From: Fibrobacter succinogenes
GTDB taxonomy: Bacteria > Fibrobacterota > Fibrobacteria > Fibrobacterales > Fibrobacteraceae
Direction: 5' to 3'
Length of the DNA stretch: 46,150 bases
Assembly: GCA_902799745.1 (NCBI GenBank)
Contig: CADCBQ010000024.1
Span: forward strand, 1-46,150
The position numbers were made by a program, and so were the translations under genes. Under the pieces are notes generated by a model. The model was not told where the DNA came from. It was given only the letters and a program-made list of their open reading frames with translations, and did no database searches. Of the stretch, positions 1-10,686 are shown one piece after another. Position 1 is the stretch's first letter. Every line of letters begins with the position of its first letter.

Positions 1-352
1 CTTCCTCGGCATTTTGATTGAAGAATTCATGGGCGATTTCCCGCTGTGGCTCGCTCCGGTTCAGGCCCGCGTGCTCCCGATTTCCGAGAAGTTCGTTGAC
101 TACGCCAAGAAGGTCGAGAAGGAACTCGTGAACGCCGGCGTCCGCGTGGAAGTGGATGAAAGCAATGAAAAGCTCGGTTACAAGATCCGCCAGTGCGAAC
201 TCCAGAAGGTGCCTTACCTCCTGATCGTCGGCGAGAAGGAAGTTGCCGATGGCGTCGTGTCTGTGCGTAAGCGTAAGGACGGCGACAAGGGTTCCATGAA
301 GGTTGCCGACTTCCTCAAGATGACCGAAGACGACCGCAAGGTTGTGCGCTAA
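1..352 (+). CDS. thrS: Threonyl-tRNA synthetase, C-terminal part (5' end outside window)
   Basis: The frame is open from the left edge and reads [21 protein letters not shown], which matches the junction between the class II catalytic core and the anticodon-binding domain of ThrRS. The roughly 110 residues that follow have the HGTP anticodon-binding fold pattern, including [16 protein letters not shown], then [11 protein letters not shown], then VSVRKR. The enzyme charges tRNA-Thr in the cytoplasm. Only the last quarter is present, so the catalytic motifs and any leader regulation lie outside. A strong hairpin terminator follows the stop. Confidence 0.93.
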   Translation, partial: FLGILIEEFMGDFPLWLAPVQARVLPISEKFVDYAKKVEKELVNAGVRVEVDESNEKLGYKIRQCELQKVPYLLIVGEKEVADGVVSVRKRKDGDKGSMKVADFLKMTEDDRKVVR

Positions 353-373
353 TCTCTAAGCGAAAGCAATTCA

Positions 374-407
374 AAAACGCAGACTCGATTGAGCCTGCGT
401 TTTTTTT
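374..407. terminator. Bidirectional rho-independent terminator between thrS and the acid phosphatase gene
   Basis: The arms AACGCAG (376-382) and CTGCGTT (395-401) enclose a second stem CTC/GAG with loop GATT. A run of eight T follows on the plus strand and a run of T also follows on the minus strand, so it can serve both convergent genes. Confidence 0.9.
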
Positions 408-433
408 CATTTTCTTCAATCAAGTAAGCGGAC

Positions 434-1195
434 TTACTTTTTTCCGGCCTTCGTTGCAGCGGTTTTGCCAGCTGCAGCCTTCAGCTTCTTGAATTCTGCC
501 TGGGCCTTACGCATATCGGCCATAAAAGCTTCATTTGTATGCAAACTCGGATAGGCAGCCGAGACAATCACCTTCGAGGCGTCCACATCACTTTGCCAGT
601 GGAAACCCGCAATCACGCGACTTTGCCCCCATTCGTAGGCGTATTTCAGCAGGGCATCCTGAGCAGCCGGGTTCACTTCAATCAGCAATAGAGCCATCGC
701 CCATGCGCGAATAGTATGTCCAGACGGATAAGATCCGTTTGTTTTCAGTCTTTCTTCGTCGGCAGGGACTAGCGTCGGCTCGTTAAAACGGTCGTAGGGG
801 CGACGCCTATTGTAATGCCTTTTGGGAATACTTCCCGGTTGCTTAAGCGTCCTGATTCCACGCTCGAGGAGGTTCATAATGGCAGGAGTCTTCTGCGCCG
901 AGATTTCCATACCGAAGGGTTCGCTGAACATCTTGGCCATCTCGGCGATAGTCTCCACCGCTTGCGCAACCGCAAGGGCTGCGCGGGCTGAATCCTGACG
1001 CATCTTTTTGCCCCACATGTACTGCGACATATCGTACATGAACTGTGGCGACATGGTATCGGGCGGTGCCGGGTAAAAATTCAGCGCATTCGGGAGCGCA
1101 TCCGCCTCTACATAGGGCTTGACATCGGCGGCAAAACTACACAAGGCCGTCCCACACAAGGCAATCGCGACTAAGGTTTTCTTGATAATGTTCAT
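434..1195 (-). CDS. Class A non-specific acid phosphatase (PAP2 superfamily), exported
   Basis: This 253-residue protein carries the full class A phosphatase signature: K125-x6-R132-P133, PSGH at 157-160, and S192-R193-x5-H199-x3-D203. His160 and His199 are the expected phospho-acceptor and acid/base residues. The N-terminus (MNIIKKTLVAIALCG, then CSFA-A) is a cleavable signal peptide with a cut near residue 23, so the enzyme should act in the periplasm, freeing phosphate from organic esters. I chose ATG at 1195 over the in-frame TTG at 1204 because it puts the signal peptide in normal register. It is divergent from the NlpC/P60 gene with only 30 bases between starts. Substrate is not predictable. 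Confidence 0.92.
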   Translation of the reverse strand: MNIIKKTLVAIALCGTALCSFAADVKPYVEADALPNALNFYPAPPDTMSPQFMYDMSQYMWGKKMRQDSARAALAVAQAVETIAEMAKMFSEPFGMEISAQKTPAIMNLLERGIRTLKQPGSIPKRHYNRRRPYDRFNEPTLVPADEERLKTNGSYPSGHTIRAWAMALLLIEVNPAAQDALLKYAYEWGQSRVIAGFHWQSDVDASKVIVSAAYPSLHTNEAFMADMRKAQAEFKKLKAAAGKTAATKAGKK

Positions 1196-1225
1196 ACTCT
1201 TCAAATATTAACTATTTTTCACCTG

Positions 1226-1900
1226 ATGTTTTTTCGCTTTAAAACCATAGTCCCTTTACTGGCCCTGATTTGCTTCGGACTCACTTGCTGCTCCTTCCCG
1301 GTGCGCACGGGCTACGACAGAAACATCGGCGACTATAAGCGCGTTCCGCCTAGCGAAACTGCATCTACCCCGCCCCCAGAAGAACCGCCTATCGCACCGG
1401 AACAGCAAACGGCGCAAGCCGAAGCCACGGATTCAACGATACAAGATTCTACAAGGCGTCAGAACTCCGTAGAAAAGGCGCGCGCGGCAATCAACAAGAA
1501 AGAAGCTGCCAAAGCCGCCAAGAAGGCTGCCCCCAAAAGCAACCTTGAAAAGTACGCAAGGCAATGGATGGGAGCCAAATATGTTTACGGCAAGGCGACA
1601 AGATCCAAAACGGACTGTTCCGGGTTCGTGATGCAAGTTTACAAGGGTTACTACAACATCGCCCTAGACCACAGTTCTTCCAAGATGTACAAAGACAACC
1701 GCGGAAAATCTGTAAGCCGTGGCGGCCTCAAGGAAGGCGATCTCGTATTTTTCGGAAGCCTCTGGAAAATCGACCATGTCGGGATTTACCTGCCGGGCGA
1801 CCGATTTATTCACGCAAGTACCAGCAAGGGCGTCATGATTTCGCCCATGCAGGACAAGTACTGGGGCCACAAATACCAAGGCGCCAGAAGATTTAAATAA
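1226..1900 (+). CDS. NlpC/P60-family cell-wall peptidase, lipoprotein
   Basis: The 224 residues begin with a hydrophobic signal ending in GLTCC, so Cys21 or Cys22 is the likely lipid anchor (lipobox is not perfect). Residues about 40-105 are a Pro/Ala/Lys-rich linker. The catalytic domain spans about 106-224, with Cys131 in TDCSGF, His184 in DHVGIYL and third polar residue His196 in FIHAS. This arrangement matches gamma-D-glutamyl-diaminopimelate-type endopeptidases (Spr/MepS-like) that cut peptidoglycan cross-links. The length fits the family. The next gene (pheA) starts 14 bases after the stop and may share its transcript, though the functions are unrelated. Confidence 0.9.
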   Translation: MFFRFKTIVPLLALICFGLTCCSFPVRTGYDRNIGDYKRVPPSETASTPPPEEPPIAPEQQTAQAEATDSTIQDSTRRQNSVEKARAAINKKEAAKAAKKAAPKSNLEKYARQWMGAKYVYGKATRSKTDCSGFVMQVYKGYYNIALDHSSSKMYKDNRGKSVSRGGLKEGDLVFFGSLWKIDHVGIYLPGDRFIHASTSKGVMISPMQDKYWGHKYQGARRFK

Positions 1901-1914
1901 TTATATTTCGCACT

Positions 1915-2766
1915 ATGAAGAAAATTGCATTCCAGGGCCGTAAGGGCGCCTACAGCGACTGTGCCGCACATTACCTGTTCGGCGAAGATATCGAAACACT
2001 CCCGATGGATACTTTCGAAGAAATTTACCAGGCTGTAGAAACCGGCGAAGCCGACGGTGGCGCGATTCCTATCGAAAATTCGACGGCAGGCTCCATTGAG
2101 GCGAACTACGATTTGCTGTACAAGTGGCGTCACCGTATCGTAGGTGAAGTCATGTTGCGCATTGAACACACCCTGTGCGTGATGCCGGGCGTCAAGCTTG
2201 GCGACCTCAAGCGCGTATACAGTCACCCGCAGGCTCTTGCACAGTGTTCCAAATTTTTTGCTGAAAACCCGCAGATCAAGGCGGTTCCGGCATTCGATAC
2301 CGCTGGTTCTGCCGAAGAACTCGCCGCTCGCAAGGCTAAAGACGAAGGCGCCATCGCAAGCGCCTACGCCGCAAAGATTTACAACCTGGACATTCTGAAA
2401 GCAGGCCTCGAAAACTTGAAGGGCACGAACTTCACGCGTTTCTATGGAATCCAGAAAGTACCGGCCGCCTTCAACGAAATCGAAGGCGCCAAGACGACCA
2501 TGCTATTCGAACTCGCCGACAACAACGCGGTGGGCGCACTCTACAACGCACTCGGATGCTTTGCCAAACGCGGCATCAACTTGACCCGTTGCGAAAGCCG
2601 CCCGCACCCGGACAAACCGTGGGAATACATTTTCCACGTATCATTCGAAGCAAACGTAAACGAAGACCGCGCTAAGGAAGCTCTTGTTGAACTCAAGAAC
2701 TACACGAGTCAGATGTACATTCTGGGCACCTTCAAGAAAGGCGTGATTGAAACTTTGAAATACTAA
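1915..2766 (+). CDS. pheA: Prephenate dehydratase
   Basis: This 283-residue protein converts prephenate to phenylpyruvate in phenylalanine synthesis. Residues 1-180 are the two-lobed PDT domain (IAFQGRKGAYSDCAA at the start, AIPIENSTAGSI in the middle). The catalytic TRF motif is in GTNFTRFYGI. A C-terminal ACT domain (about 195-280) carries the conserved ESRP region (CESRPHPDKPWEY), the usual site of phenylalanine feedback. There is no chorismate mutase domain, so it is the monofunctional form. rph follows 10 bases later. Confidence 0.96.
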   Translation: MKKIAFQGRKGAYSDCAAHYLFGEDIETLPMDTFEEIYQAVETGEADGGAIPIENSTAGSIEANYDLLYKWRHRIVGEVMLRIEHTLCVMPGVKLGDLKRVYSHPQALAQCSKFFAENPQIKAVPAFDTAGSAEELAARKAKDEGAIASAYAAKIYNLDILKAGLENLKGTNFTRFYGIQKVPAAFNEIEGAKTTMLFELADNNAVGALYNALGCFAKRGINLTRCESRPHPDKPWEYIFHVSFEANVNEDRAKEALVELKNYTSQMYILGTFKKGVIETLKY

Positions 2767-2776
2767 GAGGCAGAAT

Positions 2777-3502
2777 ATGGCATACGAACGTACCGACAGA
2801 AAGTTTGACGAATACCGCAACCTTAAAATGACCACGGGCTTTATTTCAAGCGCCGATGGTTCTGTTCTGATTGAAATGGGTCGTACCCGCGTCATTTGCA
2901 ACGCGACTCTTTTGCCGAAGGTTCCGGACTGGCTCGCCGGTAAAGGCACCGGTTGGATTACGGCTGAATACAGCCTGCTCCCGCAGAGTACAGGCAAGCG
3001 TGTGGAACGCGAGCGCAAGGGCGCGAGCGGCCGTACGCAAGAAATTCAACGCCTGGTGGGCCGCTCGCTGCGCGGCGCAGCCGACCTCTCTGCCCTCGGT
3101 GAAAACGCTATCGTGGTCGACTGCGACGTGATCGAAGCCGACGGAGGCACTCGTACCGCAAGCATTATCGGCGGCTTCGTCGCCCTTGCGATTGCACTCA
3201 AGAAAATCAAGGCTCGCCTCGGTCTCACGCAGCAAATCCTGCAGCACGGCATTACCGCAATTTCCGTCGGAGTCGTTGCAGGCAAGCCGCTCTGCGACCT
3301 CTGCTATGTGGAAGATTCCGCCGCAGACGTCGATATGAACGTGGTGATGCAAGACGCAAAGAATTTCATCGAAGTGCAGGGCACCGGCGAACACGCGAGC
3401 TTCGACCGCAACATGCTCAACACGCTCCTTGACCTCGGCGAAAACGCCTGCAAGGACATCTACAAAAAGCAGATGGAATTGATCGGCGGCGAACTGCCGT
3501 AA
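2777..3502 (+). CDS. rph: Ribonuclease PH
   Basis: This 241-residue phosphorolytic 3'-5' exoribonuclease trims tRNA 3' ends. The sequence is typical from end to end: RTDRKFDEYRNL at the start, GRTRVICNATL, the Arg-rich stretch ERERKGASGRTQEIQRLVGR that binds phosphate and RNA, DCDVIEADGGTRTASI, and the C-terminal DLCYVEDSAADVDMNVV. GAGG lies upstream of the ATG at a usual distance. It is probably cotranscribed with pheA. It converges on rmlA with 10 A-rich bases between stops and no visible terminator. Confidence 0.96.
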   Translation: MAYERTDRKFDEYRNLKMTTGFISSADGSVLIEMGRTRVICNATLLPKVPDWLAGKGTGWITAEYSLLPQSTGKRVERERKGASGRTQEIQRLVGRSLRGAADLSALGENAIVVDCDVIEADGGTRTASIIGGFVALAIALKKIKARLGLTQQILQHGITAISVGVVAGKPLCDLCYVEDSAADVDMNVVMQDAKNFIEVQGTGEHASFDRNMLNTLLDLGENACKDIYKKQMELIGGELP

Positions 3503-3512
3503 AAAAAGAAAA

Positions 3513-4400
3513 CTAGTAACGGATTTTGCCTTCGGCGACCTTGCGCAGGTGCTGACCGTAAGGCGACTTTCCGTACTTGGCAGCAGATTCCAGGAGCTTA
3601 TCCTTGGTAATCCAGCCGTTAATGTAGGCGATTTCTTCAACTGCAGAAATCTGGATTCCCTGGCGGTTTTCCACCATCTTCACGAACTCGCCCGCTTCAA
3701 TCAGGCTATCCATGGTTCCGGTATCGAGCCAAGCAAAGCCACGGCCCAAGAGCTTCACATCGAGTTCGCCCTGTTCCAAGTACACACGGTTCAGGTCGGT
3801 AATTTCAAGTTCACCACGGGCGCTCGGCTTCTGAGCCTTAGCGTATGCAGACACACGGTTATCGTAGAAATAGAGCCCGGTGATTGCATAGTTGCTCTTG
3901 GGTTCCTTCGGCTTTTCTTCGACCGAAATCACCTTGCCGGCGTTATCGAATTCCACCACGCCAAAGCGTTCCGGGTCTTCGACATAGTAGCCGAATACAC
4001 TGGCACGGCCCTTTTCTTCGGCATTCTTCACCGCGGCCTTCAAAAGCGGGCTAAAGCCGTTACCGTAGAAAATGTTATCGCCAAGCACCATGGCGCAGCA
4101 GTCATTACCGATAAATTCTTCACCCAGAATAAACGCCTGGGCAAGGCCATCGGGGCTCGGCTGCACCTTGTAGCTCAAGTTCAGGCCCATCGAGGAACCG
4201 TCGCCCAACAAGCGTTCAAAGTTGGGCAAATCCGTCGGAGTCGAGATAATCAGGATATCGCGAATACCCGCGAGCATCAAGGTCGACAGCGGGTAGTAGA
4301 TCATGGGCTTGTCGTAAACAGGCAGAAGCTGTTTAGACGTCACCATGGTCAGCGGATAAAGCCTGGTACCGGAGCCTCCGGCGAGAACGATTCCTTTCAT
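3513..4400 (-). CDS. rfbA: Glucose-1-phosphate thymidylyltransferase
   Basis: This 295-residue enzyme (also called RmlA) makes dTDP-glucose from dTTP and glucose-1-phosphate, the first step to dTDP-L-rhamnose. It opens with [18 protein letters not shown] and [12 protein letters not shown], the nucleotide-binding loop and the Lys/Gln site, and contains [11 protein letters not shown] and GVVEFD. Length is normal. Its ATG overlaps the stop of the tyrosine autokinase by one base (TAATG), so translation is probably coupled. The other rml genes are not in the window. Confidence 0.95.
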   Translation of the reverse strand: MKGIVLAGGSGTRLYPLTMVTSKQLLPVYDKPMIYYPLSTLMLAGIRDILIISTPTDLPNFERLLGDGSSMGLNLSYKVQPSPDGLAQAFILGEEFIGNDCCAMVLGDNIFYGNGFSPLLKAAVKNAEEKGRASVFGYYVEDPERFGVVEFDNAGKVISVEEKPKEPKSNYAITGLYFYDNRVSAYAKAQKPSARGELEITDLNRVYLEQGELDVKLLGRGFAWLDTGTMDSLIEAGEFVKMVENRQGIQISAVEEIAYINGWITKDKLLESAAKYGKSPYGQHLRKVAEGKIRY

Positions 4401-6496
4401 TAGTACTTTCCGTATTTGTAGCCATACCCTTCGGTGCGGCTGTGTTCATACTTGTTGATAACGATAGAAGCATGGGCACTAGAATTGCCCTTGAGAATCT
4501 GGGCCATGCCGTCCTTGATGGCGTCAATAGAATGCTTGTTATATTCAATCACCATCACAATCTGGCTTGCCACATGGCAAGCGAGAGCGGCGTCGGTAAC
4601 AAGCATAATCGGCGGAGTATCAATGACAACCAAATCGTATTCGTTCTTGAACTTGTTTATGACTTCGGCATAATGCTTGGACCCAAGCAATTCAGCCGGG
4701 TTATTGGGAACATTGCCACAAGGAATCACAAACAGGTTTTCAACTTCCGTGGGGAACACCACCGACTCGGCTTCCACTTCACGCAACAGCACCTGAGAAA
4801 GACCGTTGCCTCGCTTGATGCCAAATTCCTTATGGAGACGTCCCTTACGAAGGTCAGCATCGATCAACAGTACCTTCTTGCCAAGTCCGGCAAATAGGGC
4901 AGCCAAGTTCACAGACACAAAGCTCTTGCCCACACCTGGAATAAGGCCGCTCACACCAACAATGGAGCCCCCTTCGTCCATCATGGAGAATTCCAAAGAA
5001 GAGCGAAGGGCTCGCAACGATTCCACAGCAACATCATCGGGTTCGACCACAGCAAGGGGTCTTGTACCCTTGGTGCCCTTGGGATTACCCTTAGGAACCT
5101 TGGCATAAACAGTATAGCCCGTTTCCTTTTCGATGAAGTTTGCGCTCTTGACGCCGCTGCTAAACCTCGACTTGATAGAAACGATTGTTGCACCGAGCAA
5201 GAACCCAAGGAACAGGGCCACCAAGAAAATAATCTTTTTCTTGGGTTTGGTCGGTTTCGTGACCTGTTCAGCGAAGTCGATAATGCGAACCGAGCCAACT
5301 TCACCGGCAGACACCAAGCGCAGCTGCTGGATATTGTTGAGCATGGTCGTATACATAACCTTCGTCAATTCCACCTGATTCTGGAGCTTAAGTACTTCTT
5401 GCTGAGTTGCCGGAAGTTTCTTGACTTCAGAAGACGTTCCAGCGAGTTCACGCTTAAGAGCATTTTCCTGATCTTCAAGAGTCTTGACCGTCGGGTGTTC
5501 GGCATGGAACAAACGGATTGCTTCTTGCTTACGCTGTTGCAACGAAAGAATATCCTGCTGCAACTTCATACGGCGCTGCAGAACCAACTGCGTTTCAGCG
5601 TTAATATCGACAGACCCCACCTGGTTACGGTAAGTATTGAGGTTCATGAGCGAAGAATCCATCTGAGCCTTGACATCGGGCAACTGCTTTTCCAAGAATT
5701 CAAGAGTCTTTTGTGCTTCGGCATTGCGTTCTTCCACATTCTGGCGCAAATAAGAAGAGGCCACTTCGTTCAAGATTTCAACGGCACGATCCGGATAAAT
5801 ATCCTGGTACGAAAATTCAAGAATACCGGTCTTTTTGCCCTTTTCAGAAACATGGAACGCACTACGGAACGCTTCAATCGCTTCGAGGCGCTTCATCTTG
5901 GACACGGCAAAGCGCTGTCCTTCACGAACTTCGGCACGGAATATACCGAAAGTCGCCGTATCCCCCGCATAGGGGAAATGATAAGTTTGTCCAGCGGAAC
6001 CGGAAAGTACCAATTTTTCGTTGTGGTCGTAAAGATCAAAGTTGCCTAAAGAATCCTTTGCTTCGACCACCCACGGCAATCCACGTTCTTCTTTAGGGAT
6101 GTTATCCCAAGGCACGTTAAAACTGTTCAGTTCAAGACGGCCTTCTTTATGAAGAATACGATCCATCTTGTCAAGAGGTTCTGCAACCAGGTCAAGTCTC
6201 ATCTTTTCGACCGCAGAGCCCATCACCTGGCGGCTCTTGATGAGTTCCATTTCTGTTTCGGCAGGGCTGCTAGTCGCAAACAAGGCACCAAGGCTCCCCA
6301 TCATTCCAGAAGGTTTGCTGTTTTTAGATTCAATCTGCAGAAGGGCATCCACTTGGTAAACCGGTCGAAGCCACATCGCGACAAAGACGCCTACGACAGC
6401 AGCAAGCAACATGGTCGGCACCATAATCAGCCAATTTTTTGCAAGAATCTTTAAAAATTCACCTAAATCGGTTTCTTCTTTTTTCGATGTAGCCAT
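4400..6496 (-). CDS. Polysaccharide co-polymerase / bacterial tyrosine autokinase (Wzc type)
   Basis: This 698-residue inner-membrane protein governs chain length and export of surface polysaccharide. Order: a first membrane helix at about 22-42, a periplasmic Wzz domain with long coiled coils, a second helix ([15 protein letters not shown]), then a cytoplasmic BY-kinase. The kinase has Walker [11 protein letters not shown], Walker A' [10 protein letters not shown] and Walker B VVIDTPP. The C-terminal tail is Tyr-rich ([10 protein letters not shown]), the usual autophosphorylation cluster. I chose ATG at 6496, preceded by GAGGAAG, over a GTG at 6517. It is the first gene of a two-gene unit with rmlA; no Wza, Wzx or glycosyltransferase gene is adjacent. 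Confidence 0.93.
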   Translation of the reverse strand: MATSKKEETDLGEFLKILAKNWLIMVPTMLLAAVVGVFVAMWLRPVYQVDALLQIESKNSKPSGMMGSLGALFATSSPAETEMELIKSRQVMGSAVEKMRLDLVAEPLDKMDRILHKEGRLELNSFNVPWDNIPKEERGLPWVVEAKDSLGNFDLYDHNEKLVLSGSAGQTYHFPYAGDTATFGIFRAEVREGQRFAVSKMKRLEAIEAFRSAFHVSEKGKKTGILEFSYQDIYPDRAVEILNEVASSYLRQNVEERNAEAQKTLEFLEKQLPDVKAQMDSSLMNLNTYRNQVGSVDINAETQLVLQRRMKLQQDILSLQQRKQEAIRLFHAEHPTVKTLEDQENALKRELAGTSSEVKKLPATQQEVLKLQNQVELTKVMYTTMLNNIQQLRLVSAGEVGSVRIIDFAEQVTKPTKPKKKIIFLVALFLGFLLGATIVSIKSRFSSGVKSANFIEKETGYTVYAKVPKGNPKGTKGTRPLAVVEPDDVAVESLRALRSSLEFSMMDEGGSIVGVSGLIPGVGKSFVSVNLAALFAGLGKKVLLIDADLRKGRLHKEFGIKRGNGLSQVLLREVEAESVVFPTEVENLFVIPCGNVPNNPAELLGSKHYAEVINKFKNEYDLVVIDTPPIMLVTDAALACHVASQIVMVIEYNKHSIDAIKDGMAQILKGNSSAHASIVINKYEHSRTEGYGYKYGKY

Positions 6497-6525
6497 AAAA
6501 AGGTCTTCCTCTAACACAATGCGGA

Positions 6526-6531
6526 TATAAT
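6526..6531 (+). promoter_or_regulatory. Candidate -10 box (TATAAT) for the DUF3516 helicase gene
   Basis: A TATAAT lies 43 bases before the helicase ATG in the 78-base gap between divergent genes. No good -35 box is visible, so this rests on the -10 alone. Confidence 0.35.
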
Positions 6532-6574
6532 TTAGAAAAAACGAGGGGTATACAAAAAAGCTATCTTTAGCATT

Positions 6575-9175
6575 ATGAGTGAAAACGCCCCCAAAAGCCT
6601 AAAAGAATTCTTGCCTAAAGTTCCATTCAAAACCGGAGAGGGCGCAGAAACGCTTTTAGATGCTTTCATGGAATGGGCTGAATCTCGCGGCACCACACTC
6701 TACCCCGCTCAAGAAGAAGCCATTCTAGAGCTTTTGGACGGTAAAAACGTCATTTTGAACACGCCCACGGGTTCCGGAAAGTCGATGGTCGCCCTGGCGC
6801 TCCATTTTGACAGTTTGGCGCATGGCCGCCGCAGCGTTTACACCTGCCCCATCAAGGCGTTGGTCAACGAAAAATGGATGGCGCTCTGCAAGGAATTCGG
6901 CGCCGAAAACGTGGGACTATCCACAGGCGATGCGACAGTCAATCACGACGCCCCTATACTCTGTTGCACGGCAGAAATTTTAAGTAACATGGCCCTCAGC
7001 GAGGGCGAACAGCTTACAATTACCGATGTGGTCATGGACGAATTCCATTACTATTCCGACAAGGAACGCGGTGTTGCCTGGCAGGTGCCACTGCTGACAC
7101 TTCCGCAGTCACGATTCCTACTCATGAGCGCCACCGTAGGCGCTACCGAGTTTTTCGAACGCGACATGACAAAACATACGGGCCGCGAATCGGTGACGGT
7201 ACGTTCTAGCCAAAGGCCTGTACCGCTTGACTTCAGTTACTCTGAAACCGAAATTTCGAATACGGTGCAAAAGCTCGTTTCAGGCGGCAAAGCACCCGTT
7301 TACGTGGTGCATTTTACGCAGGCCGCCGCGGCGACCAACGCCCAGAATTTCATGAGCCTTGATCTCTGCACGAAAGAAGAAAAGCAGGCCATAAACGAAG
7401 CGATTAAAGAAATGCGCTTCAGCAGCCCCTACGGCCCCGAAGTCAAACGCTGGCTAAAGCAGGGCATCGGTTTGCATCATGCGGGACTTCTACCCAAGTA
7501 CCGCATTCTCTGCGAAAAACTCGCACAAAAAGGATTACTCAAAGTCATTTGCGGCACCGATACGCTGGGCGTTGGTGTCAACGTCCCCATTCGAACAGTG
7601 CTGTTTACGCAGCTCTGCAAGTACAGCGGCGACAAGACGGCAATTCTAACCGCCCGCGATTTTCATCAGATTGCCGGCCGTGCAGGCCGCAAGGGATTTG
7701 ACGACATCGGCTATGTAGTGGCGCAGGCTCCCGAACACGTCATCGAGAACCTGAAACTCGAAGCCAAGACGAAACAGACGGGCAAGAAATTCCAGAAAAA
7801 GAAACCGCCTGAACACGGCTACGTTCCCTTTGACGAAAGCACCTTCAAGCGCTTGATTGCCGCATCGCCGGAACCGCTGACTTCTAGTTTCCAGGTAAGC
7901 CACGGAATGCTCCTGAACATTCTAAGCCGTTCCACGGACGGTTGCCTTGCCATGCGCAACCTGCTTAAGGATTGCCACGAAAGTGCCGCCAGCAAAAAGC
8001 AGTTGCAGCACCGTTCTTTTCAGCTATTCAAGAGCCTTGTCAAGAAGAACATCATCGAATTCGTGACACCGATTGCGCCCGGCTACAGCAAGCTCCGCGT
8101 GAACATGGACCTGCAAGACGACTTTTCGATGAATCAGCCGCTTTCGCTATACCTAGTCGATACGCTCCCGAAACTGGATCACGAAAGCCCGGAATACGCG
8201 CTCGATGTAATTACTTTGTGTGAAAGCATCGTCGAAAACCCTGAAGCGATCCTGCGCATTCAGCAGAACAAGGCTCGTAACGCCCGCCTCGACGAGCTCA
8301 AGGCGCAAGGAATGGAATTCAACCAGCGCATGGAAGAAATCGAAAAGGTGGAATACCCCAAACCGCTCCGCGATTTCATTTACGACACCTATAATGCATT
8401 TGCCGAAGAACACCCCTGGGTCGATGTGAATATCGAGCCCAAGAGCATCGTGCGCGAAATGTTCGAGAACTTCAGCACCTTCAGCGGGTACGTAAAGCAA
8501 TACGGTCTGCAACGAATGGAAGCCATTTTGCTACGCCACTTGAACGGAGTTTACAAGGTGCTTTCACAAACCGTTCCTGACGGTTATAAAAACGACGAGC
8601 TCCGCGACATGGAAGATTATCTGGGAGACATGATTCGTCGCACCGACTCGAGCCTTCTCGAAGAATGGGAAAAAATGGCGCACCCCGAAGATTACCAGAA
8701 GCGCCTGGAAGCGGCGGGAGCAACCGAAATGGAATCCGCCTTCGGGGCCGACAAGGTGGCCGCCGACATCACCTACGACAAGAAACGATTTATTGTCATG
8801 GTACGCCAGCGCATATTCCAACTCATGTCTGCACTTCAGAAACAAGCCTACGGCGATGTACTCGACATGCTCGCAGACGACCTTGCCGAAGGTCAAATGC
8901 TCGTGGACGGTGAAGGCAAACCCTGGACCGAAAACGGCCTCATGGAGATCATGGCCGCCTATACCGCAGAGCACCACAAGTTCCGCCTCGATGTCGAGGG
9001 CCGTTCGTTGCACCATACGATTGTCACCTACGAAGGCGAAATCATGCACGTTCAGCAAATGCTGCAAGACGAAGAAGATTTCAACGACTGGAGCATCGAT
9101 TTCGATATAAATCTTGCCGAATGCCGTGACGCAGGAATGCCTCTTCTGAAAATGACTCGAATCGGAGAAGTGTAA
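6575..9175 (+). CDS. DEAD/DEAH-box helicase with DUF3516 C-terminal domain (Ski2/HelY-like)
   Basis: This 866-residue superfamily 2 helicase has Walker [12 protein letters not shown], motif Ia [11 protein letters not shown], the box VMDEFHYY (DEFH), motif [11 protein letters not shown], a helicase C domain with [16 protein letters not shown] and motif [12 protein letters not shown]. Residues about 440-866 match the DUF3516 region I know mainly from Actinobacteria, including the closing stretch with [12 protein letters not shown]. Its role is unproven; the Ski2-like core suggests RNA or structured-nucleic-acid unwinding. It stands alone, divergent from the polysaccharide kinase gene and 70 bases before the symporter gene. 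Confidence 0.9.
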   Translation: MSENAPKSLKEFLPKVPFKTGEGAETLLDAFMEWAESRGTTLYPAQEEAILELLDGKNVILNTPTGSGKSMVALALHFDSLAHGRRSVYTCPIKALVNEKWMALCKEFGAENVGLSTGDATVNHDAPILCCTAEILSNMALSEGEQLTITDVVMDEFHYYSDKERGVAWQVPLLTLPQSRFLLMSATVGATEFFERDMTKHTGRESVTVRSSQRPVPLDFSYSETEISNTVQKLVSGGKAPVYVVHFTQAAAATNAQNFMSLDLCTKEEKQAINEAIKEMRFSSPYGPEVKRWLKQGIGLHHAGLLPKYRILCEKLAQKGLLKVICGTDTLGVGVNVPIRTVLFTQLCKYSGDKTAILTARDFHQIAGRAGRKGFDDIGYVVAQAPEHVIENLKLEAKTKQTGKKFQKKKPPEHGYVPFDESTFKRLIAASPEPLTSSFQVSHGMLLNILSRSTDGCLAMRNLLKDCHESAASKKQLQHRSFQLFKSLVKKNIIEFVTPIAPGYSKLRVNMDLQDDFSMNQPLSLYLVDTLPKLDHESPEYALDVITLCESIVENPEAILRIQQNKARNARLDELKAQGMEFNQRMEEIEKVEYPKPLRDFIYDTYNAFAEEHPWVDVNIEPKSIVREMFENFSTFSGYVKQYGLQRMEAILLRHLNGVYKVLSQTVPDGYKNDELRDMEDYLGDMIRRTDSSLLEEWEKMAHPEDYQKRLEAAGATEMESAFGADKVAADITYDKKRFIVMVRQRIFQLMSALQKQAYGDVLDMLADDLAEGQMLVDGEGKPWTENGLMEIMAAYTAEHHKFRLDVEGRSLHHTIVTYEGEIMHVQQMLQDEEDFNDWSIDFDINLAECRDAGMPLLKMTRIGEV

Positions 9176-9181
9176 ACAACA

Positions 9182-9205
9182 GCGCAACATTTTCTATATT
9201 TGCGC
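9182..9205. promoter_or_regulatory. Inverted repeat over a likely -10 box before the symporter gene
   Basis: GCGCAA (9182-9187) and TTGCGC (9200-9205) form an exact inverted pair. The second arm touches a TATATT (9195-9200) 45 bases before the ATG, a plausible -10. This layout could be an operator controlling the symporter-ispD unit, or a chance pair. Confidence 0.35.
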
Positions 9206-9245
9206 CGTTCAGAACATCTATAACCCTAAAATTTCGGGGAAAATC

Positions 9246-10685
9246 ATGGAAACCTTAAATTCCATCTTAGATACTATTGACGGCTACGTGTGGGGAATCC
9301 CGCTCATTGCGGTCATCTTGTTTGTCGGAATCCTGCTCACAAGCCGCCTCGGCGTGCTTCAGGTGACAAACCTCGGCAACGCTCTGCGTTACATGCTCCA
9401 CAACGAAAAGCACGGCGAAGGCGAAGTTTCAAGCTTTGCCGCCCTCTGCACCGCTCTTGCCGCAACCGTCGGCACGGGTAACATTGTAGGTGTTGCCACC
9501 GCTATCGGTACCGGTGGCCCGGGCGCACTCTTCTGGATGGAAGTCGCAGCCTTCTTTGGCATGGCCACCAAATACGCCGAAGGCCTTTTGGCAGTCAAGT
9601 ACCGCAAAGTCGACACCGACGGCAAAGTGCTGGGCGGTCCGTTCTATTACATCGAAAGCGGTATCAAGGAACGTTTCGGACTCAACTTTAAGTGGCTCGC
9701 TGTTCTGTTCGCTGTCTTTGGCGTGCTCGCCGGTCTTCTCGGCATCGGAACCATTACGCAGGTCAACGGCATTACGTCGGCAGTAGCAACAGTATTCCCC
9801 TCTGGCGAATTCGTCAACATCGGCGGCAACTCCGTTTCTGTGTCTACCGCAATTGCAGGCCTTTTCTGCGCAGGCTTTACCGCCCTGGTGATTATCGGCG
9901 GTCTCAAGCGCATTGCCAAGGTTTCGCTCTACATTGTGCCGATTATGGCCATCTTCTACATTCTGTTCTGCTTGCTGATTCTCGGTTTCAACTTCTCCAA
10001 GATTTCGGGCGCTGTTGAACTGATTATCCGCGCCGCTTTCAACCCGAGCGCTGTAACCGGCGGTGTGGTCGGTACGATTTTCATTGCCATGCAGAAGGGT
10101 ATTGCCCGCGGCATTTTCAGTAACGAAGCAGGCCTCGGTTCTGCCCCGATTGCCGCCGCTGCCGCAAAGACCAAGGAACCTGTCCGCCAGGGTCTCGTTT
10201 GCATGACCGGCACCTTTATCGACACCATCATTATTTGCTCCATGACGGGCCTTGCCATTGTGGTAACGGGCGCATGGACTCCGGAACTCGGCCTCCAGGG
10301 CGTAAACATCACCATGGAAGCCTTTACCCGCGGTCTCGAAAACCTGCCCGCTGGCGCAAGCGTTGCCCCCTTCATTCTGACAACAGCCCTGGTGTTCTTC
10401 GCCTTCACGACGATTCTTGGTTGGGCTTACTATTCTGAACGCTGCCTGGAATACCTCGTGGGCCGCGGCAAGAAAGGCCCCATTCTCACCTTCCGCTGGC
10501 TGTATGTGGCCGCAGTCTTTATTGGCCCGTACCTCACGGTGAGCGCCGTGTGGACCAGCGCCGACATCTTTAACGGCCTCATGGCATTCCCGAACTTGAT
10601 CGCGCTGATTCTGCTTTCTGGCATTGTCGCCCGCGAAACCAAGATTTTCTTGGACAAGCTCCACAACGGAAAAGTAGGTGACTAA
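9246..10685 (+). CDS. Alanine/glycine:cation symporter (AGCS family)
   Basis: This 479-residue inner-membrane protein has about 10-11 hydrophobic segments. It carries the AGCS hallmarks GTGNIVGVATAIGTGGPGALFWM near residue 75 and the family signature NEAGLGSAPIAAAAAKT. Members import alanine or glycine with sodium. The ATG follows GGGGA. The stop is separated from the ispD ATG by a single base, so the two genes form an operon although the functions differ. The leader is only about 40-60 bases, too short for a glycine riboswitch. Confidence 0.95.
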   Translation: METLNSILDTIDGYVWGIPLIAVILFVGILLTSRLGVLQVTNLGNALRYMLHNEKHGEGEVSSFAALCTALAATVGTGNIVGVATAIGTGGPGALFWMEVAAFFGMATKYAEGLLAVKYRKVDTDGKVLGGPFYYIESGIKERFGLNFKWLAVLFAVFGVLAGLLGIGTITQVNGITSAVATVFPSGEFVNIGGNSVSVSTAIAGLFCAGFTALVIIGGLKRIAKVSLYIVPIMAIFYILFCLLILGFNFSKISGAVELIIRAAFNPSAVTGGVVGTIFIAMQKGIARGIFSNEAGLGSAPIAAAAAKTKEPVRQGLVCMTGTFIDTIIICSMTGLAIVVTGAWTPELGLQGVNITMEAFTRGLENLPAGASVAPFILTTALVFFAFTTILGWAYYSERCLEYLVGRGKKGPILTFRWLYVAAVFIGPYLTVSAVWTSADIFNGLMAFPNLIALILLSGIVARETKIFLDKLHNGKVGD

Positions 10686-10686
10686 A

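Noticed and set aside
9176..9245. Glycine riboswitch before the AGCS symporter
   Set aside because: The 70-base gap is too short and lacks the tandem aptamer pattern.
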